Of a DNA stretch of 21,750 nucleotides, positions 6,867-13,708 are shown one piece after another. Location of the stretch: assembly GCA_964570895.1 (NCBI GenBank), contig CAZMZD010000021.1:1-21750 (forward strand), in the 5' to 3' direction. This DNA is from RGIG1918 sp964570895 (GTDB lineage: Bacteria; Cyanobacteriota; Vampirovibrionia; Gastranaerophilales; Gastranaerophilaceae). Within the stretch, counting starts at the first letter, position 1. Each line of letters begins with the position of its first letter. The position numbers were made by a program, and so were the translations under genes. The notes under the pieces are model-generated. The model was not told the DNA's origin and made no database searches. It worked only from the letters and a program-made list of their open reading frames with translations.

Positions 6867-8323
6867 ATGCCTAACGAAGATTCATTAATTAAAAAAGTGT
6901 TCACAAACGTAGCAAATGCGGCAAGTGCAATAACAGGAATTAATTCTGATACAAATAAAACAGAAGAAACAAAAGCAGAAGCTAAAGAACCTGAATTTGT
7001 ATTAGAACTCGCAGATGAATTACTTGGCGATTCCCTTCAAATATCATCGGATAGCTCTAAGCCAATAAAAGCAGAACAAGAAGCTAAACAAAAAGAAGCA
7101 AAAGAAATAGTCCAAGAAATGCTTACAAAACTATTTGATGAAGATAGTATTAAAAAAATCGCAGATAAAGACTCAAACGGTATCACAATTGACGAAGCAA
7201 GAGATTATTTATCATCAATCGCAGGAAACGATGGCGATGCCTCTTCTTTATCCATCGATGACATTGAAAAAGCTCTTAAAGAACTCGGAATTAATCCAGA
7301 AGACATTTTGAACGAAAAAGTACGTGAACTTTTAGATAAACAAGAAACAGCAGAAACAAAAGAAGCCGAAAAAGCAAAAGAAGCAGAAAAAGTAAATAAA
7401 GCCCAAGAAGCTAATCAATCTCAAGCTTCAGGCGGTTCGTCAGGCGCAGGTGGTTCATCAGGTGTTGGTGGCGGCGGTTCATCATCAGGAACATCAGGCG
7501 CAGGCGGCGCAAGCTCTTCATCAGAAACATCAGACACCAAAAACACAGACAACATGTCTGCCGATGAAATTAAAGCAGAAATTCAAACAAAAGAATCTGA
7601 ATTATCAAAATTCCAAGAAGAACTAAGCGCAATCACAAACGGTTCAGACTCTGAAATTAAAGCCCTCGAAGATGCAGAAGATGAGGCTTATGAAGCTTAT
7701 CAAGAAAAAATGCAAGATGAAGCAGGCTTCTTAGAAGGCAAAATCGATGGCGCTAATCCTAAAACAATAAACGAACAAAAAGAAAAAGCGGAAGAAGCTC
7801 AAAACAAGCTTAACCAAAACCAAGCAGACACAATAGCTGAACAAGGCAAACTAGATAGCGCAAATAGCAAAATCTCAAGCTGTGATTCAAGAATTGCAAG
7901 CCTCGACGCTTCAATTGCCTCTCTTCAAGAAGCAATAAATTCAGCCGAAGAAGGAAAAGATACATCAGACCTTCAAGCAAAACTTTCAGCTGCTCAAAGT
8001 GAAAAACAAACAGTCGAACAAGAAAAACAAAAAGCAGAAGCTGAACGTGACGCAGCTCAAAAAGAACTTGACCGCTTATCAAATGAAAAAACAACTCTTG
8101 AAACAGAACTCAAAGAAGCAGAAGATAAATTAACAGAACTTCAAAACAAATATGAAGAAAAACACCCTGACGTAAAAGAAGCAAGAGAAGCTTGGGAAAA
8201 AGCTAAAGAAGCAGTGCAAGCCAAAAAAGAAGAAAAAATGCAATCTGTTCAAGACAAAATCAAAACCACACAAGATGAAATATCAAGCCTCAACCAAAAA
8301 TACACTGAAGCCTTAAATGCGGA
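6867..8323 (+). repeat. 1,457-bp exact direct repeat, copy 1
   Basis: From ATG 6867 to the second base of codon 486 I find no difference from 8946-10402 (offset 2,079). The bases just before the ATG and from 8324 onward differ. The repeat therefore starts at the start codon and stops inside the coding region. Confidence 0.9.
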
Positions 8324-8774
8324 GCATGAAAAAGATTATAACGCGCAAACTGCCTCGACAGAGCTTAACGAAGGCATTATGAAAGGCGAACTTGCAGGCA
8401 AAGAAGAATTAATTGTTCAAATTGCAGACGAATATGGAATTGAACCGGAATTTTTCGCCGCTATAATCGGGCTTGAATCCGGCTGGGGCACAAGCGCATA
8501 CGCTAAAAATAACTATAACTATGGCGGCGTTACGGGCTCTGGCGATGCTGGCTATACAACACGCGAAAGCGATGGCTATAAATTTGCAAAATATTCAAGC
8601 CCTGAAGCAGGGCTTCGCGCAATGGCTAAAAACCTCGCTTCATACCCTGAAAGATATTCTGATGTTAGCGCGGTGAACTTCGATAACGTTGACGCTATCG
8701 GCGCACATTATTGCCCCGGGGGTCAGTGGCCAAGCTTGATTGCAGGCACTTATAAGACAATCAAAAAAGCTTAG
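6867..8774 (+). CDS. Coiled-coil protein with C-terminal glucosaminidase-like (GH73-type) domain
   Basis: A 635-residue protein. Residues 1-486 are identical to the next gene: a helical N-terminus, paired EF-hand-like loops at about 100-110 and 122-132, a Gly/Ser linker at 189-218, and a long Lys/Glu/Gln/Ala coiled coil at about 230-485. The unique end (487-635) resembles glucosaminidase/FlgJ-type peptidoglycan hydrolases: Glu537 in GLESGWGTSAYAKNNYNYGG is the likely catalytic acid. No signal peptide or membrane helix is visible, so export would need lysis or a special route. I choose ATG 6867, preceded by GGGGG, because the duplication begins exactly there and the paralogue starts at the same codon. 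An in-frame ATG at 6849 would add six residues but has a weaker ribosome site. It is divergent from the glycan operon and ends at a strong terminator. Confidence 0.82.
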   Translation: MPNEDSLIKKVFTNVANAASAITGINSDTNKTEETKAEAKEPEFVLELADELLGDSLQISSDSSKPIKAEQEAKQKEAKEIVQEMLTKLFDEDSIKKIADKDSNGITIDEARDYLSSIAGNDGDASSLSIDDIEKALKELGINPEDILNEKVRELLDKQETAETKEAEKAKEAEKVNKAQEANQSQASGGSSGAGGSSGVGGGGSSSGTSGAGGASSSSETSDTKNTDNMSADEIKAEIQTKESELSKFQEELSAITNGSDSEIKALEDAEDEAYEAYQEKMQDEAGFLEGKIDGANPKTINEQKEKAEEAQNKLNQNQADTIAEQGKLDSANSKISSCDSRIASLDASIASLQEAINSAEEGKDTSDLQAKLSAAQSEKQTVEQEKQKAEAERDAAQKELDRLSNEKTTLETELKEAEDKLTELQNKYEEKHPDVKEAREAWEKAKEAVQAKKEEKMQSVQDKIKTTQDEISSLNQKYTEALNAEHEKDYNAQTASTELNEGIMKGELAGKEELIVQIADEYGIEPEFFAAIIGLESGWGTSAYAKNNYNYGGVTGSGDAGYTTRESDGYKFAKYSSPEAGLRAMAKNLASYPERYSDVSAVNFDNVDAIGAHYCPGGQWPSLIAGTYKTIKKA

Positions 8775-8790
8775 TTTTATAAACAATACG

Positions 8791-8829
8791 AAACCGCCTG
8801 TTTTACAATTTGCAAACGGGCGGTTTTTT
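8791..8829 (+). terminator. Terminator after the first hydrolase gene
   Basis: AAACCGCCTGTTT pairs with AAACGGGCGGTTT (one G-T pair) around a short loop and is followed by a T run. It separates the two paralogues into distinct transcription units. Confidence 0.85.
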
Positions 8830-8945
8830 ATTTGTTAACTTATGTAAAAATTTTCTTCAAAGTTTTAAATGTTTTGCTGAATTATGCCGTTAACTTTTTT
8901 GTTAAACAAGGTGGATAACTGTATGTAGAGAAAGGAGCATTTCTA

Positions 8946-10402
8946 ATGCCTAACGAAGATTCATTAATTAAAAAAGTGTTCACAAACGTAGCAAATGCGG
9001 CAAGTGCAATAACAGGAATTAATTCTGATACAAATAAAACAGAAGAAACAAAAGCAGAAGCTAAAGAACCTGAATTTGTATTAGAACTCGCAGATGAATT
9101 ACTTGGCGATTCCCTTCAAATATCATCGGATAGCTCTAAGCCAATAAAAGCAGAACAAGAAGCTAAACAAAAAGAAGCAAAAGAAATAGTCCAAGAAATG
9201 CTTACAAAACTATTTGATGAAGATAGTATTAAAAAAATCGCAGATAAAGACTCAAACGGTATCACAATTGACGAAGCAAGAGATTATTTATCATCAATCG
9301 CAGGAAACGATGGCGATGCCTCTTCTTTATCCATCGATGACATTGAAAAAGCTCTTAAAGAACTCGGAATTAATCCAGAAGACATTTTGAACGAAAAAGT
9401 ACGTGAACTTTTAGATAAACAAGAAACAGCAGAAACAAAAGAAGCCGAAAAAGCAAAAGAAGCAGAAAAAGTAAATAAAGCCCAAGAAGCTAATCAATCT
9501 CAAGCTTCAGGCGGTTCGTCAGGCGCAGGTGGTTCATCAGGTGTTGGTGGCGGCGGTTCATCATCAGGAACATCAGGCGCAGGCGGCGCAAGCTCTTCAT
9601 CAGAAACATCAGACACCAAAAACACAGACAACATGTCTGCCGATGAAATTAAAGCAGAAATTCAAACAAAAGAATCTGAATTATCAAAATTCCAAGAAGA
9701 ACTAAGCGCAATCACAAACGGTTCAGACTCTGAAATTAAAGCCCTCGAAGATGCAGAAGATGAGGCTTATGAAGCTTATCAAGAAAAAATGCAAGATGAA
9801 GCAGGCTTCTTAGAAGGCAAAATCGATGGCGCTAATCCTAAAACAATAAACGAACAAAAAGAAAAAGCGGAAGAAGCTCAAAACAAGCTTAACCAAAACC
9901 AAGCAGACACAATAGCTGAACAAGGCAAACTAGATAGCGCAAATAGCAAAATCTCAAGCTGTGATTCAAGAATTGCAAGCCTCGACGCTTCAATTGCCTC
10001 TCTTCAAGAAGCAATAAATTCAGCCGAAGAAGGAAAAGATACATCAGACCTTCAAGCAAAACTTTCAGCTGCTCAAAGTGAAAAACAAACAGTCGAACAA
10101 GAAAAACAAAAAGCAGAAGCTGAACGTGACGCAGCTCAAAAAGAACTTGACCGCTTATCAAATGAAAAAACAACTCTTGAAACAGAACTCAAAGAAGCAG
10201 AAGATAAATTAACAGAACTTCAAAACAAATATGAAGAAAAACACCCTGACGTAAAAGAAGCAAGAGAAGCTTGGGAAAAAGCTAAAGAAGCAGTGCAAGC
10301 CAAAAAAGAAGAAAAAATGCAATCTGTTCAAGACAAAATCAAAACCACACAAGATGAAATATCAAGCCTCAACCAAAAATACACTGAAGCCTTAAATGCG
10401 GA
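8946..10402 (+). repeat. 1,457-bp exact direct repeat, copy 2
   Basis: Second copy of 6867-8323. The first difference is the third base of codon 486 (GAA here, GAG in copy 1), after which the two genes are unrelated. Confidence 0.9.
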
Positions 10403-10952
10403 AAAAGAAAAGGAATACGCGCCTAATGAGTATGACTTTGACTTTGATTTTGATGAAAATATGTCCGATAGGCAAAAATCTGAAATGGAATCTTTCAAGA
10501 AAAATTATGAGCAAAACAAAGAAAAATATGAAAAAGTGGCAGAAGCAACCGGAATGCCTGCTGAATTAATTGCAGCTATCCATTGGCGTGAAGGCTCCGG
10601 CGACTTTAGCACATACCTCCACAATGGCGAAAAACTAGGCAAAACTACAACGCTTGTGCCGGCGGGAATTTATTTTGACGATTGGACAGACGCGGCAATT
10701 GATGCAATCACGCGAGAAATGCCAAAAGTTGCAAATTCTCAATATGAAAAAGGTAGCTTAGACTATTACCTAGACTATGCAGAGCGCTACAACGGCACGG
10801 GCTATAGGAATAAAGGCGTTGCTTCTCCTTATGTTTGGGCTGGCACATCAAACTATACATCGGGCAAATATGTGGCCGATGGTGTATATGACGCAAGTTA
10901 TGTCGACCAACAGCTTGGCGTTGCAATTATGATGAAAGCACTTATGGTATAA
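8946..10952 (+). CDS. Coiled-coil protein with C-terminal phage-lysozyme-like domain
   Basis: A 668-residue paralogue of the preceding gene. The first 486 residues are identical (EF-hand-like loops, Gly/Ser linker, coiled coil). The end is different: an Asp/Phe-rich stretch YDFDFDFDEN (496-505), then a domain of about 160 residues resembling catalytic domains of phage-type peptidoglycan hydrolases. It carries AAIHWREGSGDFSTYLHNGE, with Glu549 as likely catalytic acid, and later AERYNGTGYRNKG, SPYVWAGTSNYTSGKYVADG and DQQLG. There is no signal peptide, membrane helix or adjacent holin. AGAAAGGAG lies seven bases before the ATG, a stronger ribosome site than the first copy has. The family assignment comes from remembered motifs. 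Role could be an endolysin-like enzyme, a wall-remodelling protein or a delivered effector. Confidence 0.85.
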   Translation: MPNEDSLIKKVFTNVANAASAITGINSDTNKTEETKAEAKEPEFVLELADELLGDSLQISSDSSKPIKAEQEAKQKEAKEIVQEMLTKLFDEDSIKKIADKDSNGITIDEARDYLSSIAGNDGDASSLSIDDIEKALKELGINPEDILNEKVRELLDKQETAETKEAEKAKEAEKVNKAQEANQSQASGGSSGAGGSSGVGGGGSSSGTSGAGGASSSSETSDTKNTDNMSADEIKAEIQTKESELSKFQEELSAITNGSDSEIKALEDAEDEAYEAYQEKMQDEAGFLEGKIDGANPKTINEQKEKAEEAQNKLNQNQADTIAEQGKLDSANSKISSCDSRIASLDASIASLQEAINSAEEGKDTSDLQAKLSAAQSEKQTVEQEKQKAEAERDAAQKELDRLSNEKTTLETELKEAEDKLTELQNKYEEKHPDVKEAREAWEKAKEAVQAKKEEKMQSVQDKIKTTQDEISSLNQKYTEALNAEKEKEYAPNEYDFDFDFDENMSDRQKSEMESFKKNYEQNKEKYEKVAEATGMPAELIAAIHWREGSGDFSTYLHNGEKLGKTTTLVPAGIYFDDWTDAAIDAITREMPKVANSQYEKGSLDYYLDYAERYNGTGYRNKGVASPYVWAGTSNYTSGKYVADGVYDASYVDQQLGVAIMMKALMV

Positions 10953-10955
10953 AAA

Positions 10956-10985
10956 TCGGCAAAATTGGCTTAATTATGATAAAAT
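10956..10985 (+). promoter_or_regulatory. Extended -10 promoter placing transcription start on the lipoate ligase ATG
   Basis: TGATAAAAT (-10 TAAAAT at 10980-10985 with upstream TG) is followed by exactly six bases and then the ATG at 10992. A weak -35 TCGGCA lies 18 bases upstream. Together with the lack of a Shine-Dalgarno sequence this suggests a leaderless mRNA. Confidence 0.4.
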
Positions 10986-10991
10986 TTTTAA

Positions 10992-11954
10992 ATGAAAAAA
11001 ATATTTGTAGTTAAATCAAAACAAACCGATGTATATAAAAATTTAGCACTTGAAACTTTAATGCTTGATTTTGCTGAAAAAGAAGGGAATATTGCCCTTC
11101 TTTTTCTTTGGGAAAACGATAAAACCGTAGTGATTGGCAAAAATCAAAACCCATATTCAGAATGCAATGTTGAATTATGCAAGGCGGATAATGTGAAAAT
11201 TGCGCGCAGAATAACAGGTGGCGGCGCCGTTTACCACAGCAAGGGCAATTTGAATTTTAGTTTTATTTTGCCAAAAAAATATTCAAAAATAGATTGTTTT
11301 AATATCTTGCTTAAGGCTTTGGTGCAAAATGGCGTGAGGGCAGAATTATCCGGAAGAAACGACATTTTGTTTGAGGGTAAAAAATTTTCAGGGAATGCTT
11401 ATCGAATTAAAAAGCAAGCTTTCTTGCACCATGGAACAATTCTTTTTGATATTAAAAAAGAGGAAGTTTCAAAATATTTGACTCCGAATAGAATCAAATT
11501 TGCAGATAAATCTGTAAAATCTGTGAAATCGCGAATTACAAACTTGAAAGAAATTGCCCCTGAAATATCTCTTTCAGATTTTAAAAAAAGCGTCATTTCT
11601 TGTTTTTTGGATTATTTCAAAGAAAAAAGCGCAGAAATTGTTTGCGACTTCAAGTTTGACGACGATGAATTTAATAAAATATATGGTGCATATTCTTCGC
11701 CGGATTGGATTTTTTCAAAATTTGAACCGGCACAGAATCCTTCTGTAAAGCTCCCTTGCGGAATTTTGGAGTATGATAAAAATCTGAATATGGTGCTGTC
11801 TGATATGCTCGAGGTTGAATTAATTGATGAAATTAATAATATCTTGAAAAATGAAGACGAGCCTATTTCTGCGCTGAGTGCATTATATAAAAATGTAAAT
11901 TTTGATAAAAATTTGGTTATTAAGATTGCAGAATTTTTGAAAAATATTGTATAA
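10992..11954 (+). CDS. lplA: Lipoate-protein ligase A
   Basis: A 320-residue enzyme that activates free lipoate with ATP and attaches it to lysines of lipoyl domains or glycine-cleavage H protein in the cytoplasm. The family signature RRITGGGAVYH (72-82) binds the lipoyl-AMP intermediate. GKKFSGNAYR (about 129-138) holds the conserved catalytic lysine near 131, followed by FLHHGTILFD. The C-terminal 85 residues match the accessory domain of the two-domain bacterial type, so the length is normal. No Shine-Dalgarno sequence precedes the ATG (AAATTTTTAA); see the promoter entry. No lipoylated-complex genes are nearby, so it probably serves salvage for a distant locus. The downstream exported-protein gene has its own ribosome site 30 bases later and may be co-transcribed. 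Confidence 0.93.
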   Translation: MKKIFVVKSKQTDVYKNLALETLMLDFAEKEGNIALLFLWENDKTVVIGKNQNPYSECNVELCKADNVKIARRITGGGAVYHSKGNLNFSFILPKKYSKIDCFNILLKALVQNGVRAELSGRNDILFEGKKFSGNAYRIKKQAFLHHGTILFDIKKEEVSKYLTPNRIKFADKSVKSVKSRITNLKEIAPEISLSDFKKSVISCFLDYFKEKSAEIVCDFKFDDDEFNKIYGAYSSPDWIFSKFEPAQNPSVKLPCGILEYDKNLNMVLSDMLEVELIDEINNILKNEDEPISALSALYKNVNFDKNLVIKIAEFLKNIV

Positions 11955-11984
11955 TTCTGAAATACAATATAAGGAGTTTTGATT

Positions 11985-12410
11985 ATGAAAAAATTATTTG
12001 CAACACTTTGCGTTTTTTCTTTTGTAGCTGTGACTGTAGCAAATGCGGCTCAAACAACATATACTGAAAAATTTATTCAAAGTAAAACCGCAGGCATTGT
12101 TAAAAAAGAAAAAGAATTGCAAACAAAACAAGACGCTAACAAAAAAGCACTTGAAGCAAAACAAAAAGCAATAAAAGACAAGCAAGAAGCGGATAAAAAG
12201 GCTCTTGAGGCAAAGAAAAAAGCTTTGAAAGAAAAACAAAATGCAAACAAAAAAGCTCTTGAAGCAAAACAAAAAGCAATAAAAGATAAGCAAGAAGCAA
12301 ACAAAAAAGCGCTTGAAAAAAAGAAAAGCGAAGCTAAAGCAAAACAAGACACTCAAAAGAAAAAAGTTGAAGAAAAGAAAAATGCTTGGAAAACTTTAAC
12401 TACATACTAA
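11985..12410 (+). CDS. Exported Lys/Ala-rich repeat protein
   Basis: A 141-residue protein with a clear signal peptide: KK, then LFATLCVFSFVAVTVANA, with likely cleavage after ANA. The mature chain is almost entirely charged helix made of an 18-residue unit, NKKALEAKQKAIKDKQEA, repeated four times (about residues 52-123, the last copy diverged). This should form a long, very basic single helix or coiled coil in the periplasm or outside. AAGGAG eight bases before ATG 11985 fixes the start; an upstream TTG is not used. A bidirectional terminator follows. The function is unknown. Binding to acidic wall polymers or acting as a spacer would fit the charge, but this is speculation. Confidence 0.8.
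   Translation: MKKLFATLCVFSFVAVTVANAAQTTYTEKFIQSKTAGIVKKEKELQTKQDANKKALEAKQKAIKDKQEADKKALEAKKKALKEKQNANKKALEAKQKAIKDKQEANKKALEKKKSEAKAKQDTQKKKVEEKKNAWKTLTTY
12138..12353 (+). repeat. 54-bp tandem coding repeat, four units
   Basis: Units lie at 12138-12191, 12192-12245, 12246-12299 and 12300-12353. The first and third are nearly identical at DNA level, the second is more diverged and the fourth is degenerate. Alternating similarity suggests duplication of a two-unit block. Confidence 0.85.
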
Positions 12411-12416
12411 AAAACG

Positions 12417-12443
12417 AAGCCCTCTTATTAAAGAGGGCTTTTA
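12417..12443 (+). terminator. Bidirectional terminator between exported protein and MscS genes
   Basis: AAGCCCTCTT pairs with AAGAGGGCTT around ATTA, with T on the plus side and an A run on the other side that gives U for minus transcripts. It can stop both convergent genes. Confidence 0.85.
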
Positions 12444-12489
12444 AATTCTGCACTGCCAGCCGGAAGCGTGGCGCAGGTGTTTTCAAAAA

Positions 12490-13290
12490 TTATTTTTCTA
12501 TATATAAAGTTTGCGTTGGGTAAGCGAGCGAAATTTCTTCTTCTCTGAATTTTTTGTAGATATTTAAAAGTAACTCGCTTTTTATGGCTCTGGCTTTCGC
12601 TAAATTTGCAGTTTTTGCGTACGCTTCAAAAGTTATATCGATTGAGCTTGAATTAAGAAGCGGCACATAAATTTGAAAGCCATCATAAATTTCTTCATTT
12701 CCACTTAAAACGCTTTCAATAATTCTCTGTGCCCTTGTTATTTTTTCGTCTGACGTTTCGTATGTTATGCCAAGGGTTTCTTTAATTTTTCTTTTGGTGA
12801 TTTTTGAATAGTTGTAAACAGGCGATGTTGCAAGAGTTTCGTTAGGGATGTTTACAAGCACGTCTTCTGTTGTTCTTATTTTTGTTGAGCGCATGTTAAC
12901 GTCTTCCACAGTTCCTTCATGCTCGCCAACTTTAATATAATCCCCGAGCTTATAAACTTTATCAAACATTAAAGAAATTGAGCCAAAAATGTTCGCTATC
13001 GTTTCTTTTGCCGCAAAGCTAACAGCAAGCCCTGTGATGCCGAAACCTGCGATGAGCGAGGTTAGCGAGTAGCCGTGTTTTTGCAAAATTGCCGTCACCG
13101 CAAAAAACACAAAAACAACTTTTAAAAATTTTGTGATAAATGTTTCAAGGTTTATAAAATTTGCATAATTTGACGCTGTGCTTATTTTTTTGCTTATTTT
13201 CTTGCAAAATTTATCTATCACGACAAATACAATGCAAGTTAAAAACAGAAAACAAATAAATTCAAGTAATAACAAAACTCCTTCAGACAT
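12490..13290 (-). CDS. Small-conductance mechanosensitive channel (MscS family)
   Basis: A 266-residue MscS-type channel that opens under membrane tension to release solutes in hypo-osmotic shock. Three membrane helices are visible: about 5-27, 52-70 and the pore-lining segment at 78-108 with AGFGITGLAVSFAAKETIAN. The soluble beta domain follows, with the typical LGDYIKVGEHEGTVEDVNMRST and VNIPNE. The length suits the E. coli MscS class. I start at ATG 13290, preceded by AAGGGGGAAAG. The same frame stays open 61 codons further upstream, but that extension reads through an intergenic hairpin repeat (13391-13453) and has no membrane-channel character, so it is most likely not coding. Confidence 0.9.
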   Translation of the reverse strand: MSEGVLLLLEFICFLFLTCIVFVVIDKFCKKISKKISTASNYANFINLETFITKFLKVVFVFFAVTAILQKHGYSLTSLIAGFGITGLAVSFAAKETIANIFGSISLMFDKVYKLGDYIKVGEHEGTVEDVNMRSTKIRTTEDVLVNIPNETLATSPVYNYSKITKRKIKETLGITYETSDEKITRAQRIIESVLSGNEEIYDGFQIYVPLLNSSSIDITFEAYAKTANLAKARAIKSELLLNIYKKFREEEISLAYPTQTLYIEK

Positions 13291-13390
13291 ACTTTCCCCC
13301 TTGTTTTCTAAATTATACAATGGGTTTTGGGAAAAAGAAAGGGTGAGGAAACCTAAATGGCAGATTTTTGGTAGAGTGAAGTATAAAAAT

Positions 13391-13453
13391 CCGTCATCCT
13401 GAAAGCGTAGAAAATGAGGCAAAGCCGTAATTTTCGAGCTGTTCAGGATCTTG
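13391..13453. repeat. 63-bp imperfect palindrome, copy A
   Basis: The outer arms ATCCTGAA and TTCAGGAT enclose an inner GAAAAT/ATTTTC pair and GGCAAAGCC. It is the same as 15336-15398 except for one base in the right arm region (CGAGC here, CAAGC there). Confidence 0.9.
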
Positions 13454-13563
13454 TCAATTTTGAAGTACAACAATTATTGTCGGGTTTCATTTTTTGGTAA
13501 GATGCTGAAACAAGTTCAGCACGACGTATTTATTTTTTGCGTCATAACTAAAATATTTAATCT

Positions 13564-13590
13564 GTCATCCTGAATTTATTTCAGGATCTT
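13564..13590. repeat. GTCATCCTGAA hairpin repeat
   Basis: ATCCTGAA and TTCAGGAT (8 bp) flank TTTAT. The same element lies inside both copies of the 185-bp repeat. Similar GTCATCC...GGATC palindromes are common intergenic repeats in other bacterial groups, as far as I recall. Confidence 0.85.
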
Positions 13591-13708
13591 GCAAATCATT
13601 AAAATGCAACATTTATTTTCAACTTTTCAACCAAAAACTATCCTCTTGTCTAGTTTTTTATTTTTTTAAAGTGGCAAAATTTAAATACAAAATATGAAAG
13701 GAAATTTT

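Larger units (their letters stand above)
13291..13708. other. Intergenic region with hairpin repeats, no gene
   Basis: This is the divergent gap between the MscS and ferritin-like genes. It holds a 63-bp repeat (13391-13453), a TGCTGAA/TTCAGCA hairpin (13503-13521) and an ATCCTGAA/TTCAGGAT hairpin (13564-13590). The last 100 bases are AT-rich and should contain the ferritin-like gene promoter, but no clear -35/-10 pair stands out. Confidence 0.7.

Noticed and set aside
7810..8094. 94-codon minus-strand reading inside the coiled coil, repeated at 9889-10173
   Set aside because: It is the antisense shadow of a Lys/Gln/Leu-rich coiled coil and is duplicated only because the host sequence is.
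8831..8945. Promoter for the second hydrolase gene
   Set aside because: A promoter must lie here because of the upstream terminator, but candidates such as TTGTTA with TATGTA match poorly, so no site is called.
6849..10952. Prophage lysis cassette
   Set aside because: The lysozyme-like tip resembles phage enzymes, but no holin, tail, capsid, integrase or other phage gene is near.
12138..12353. Possible CRISPR-like array
   Set aside because: Units are contiguous with no spacers and translate in frame as an 18-residue repeat.
11994..12356. Phe/Cys-rich minus-strand reading opposite the Lys-repeat protein
   Set aside because: Antisense of AAA/AAG-rich repeats always gives Phe/Leu; the plus strand has a signal peptide, ribosome site and terminator.
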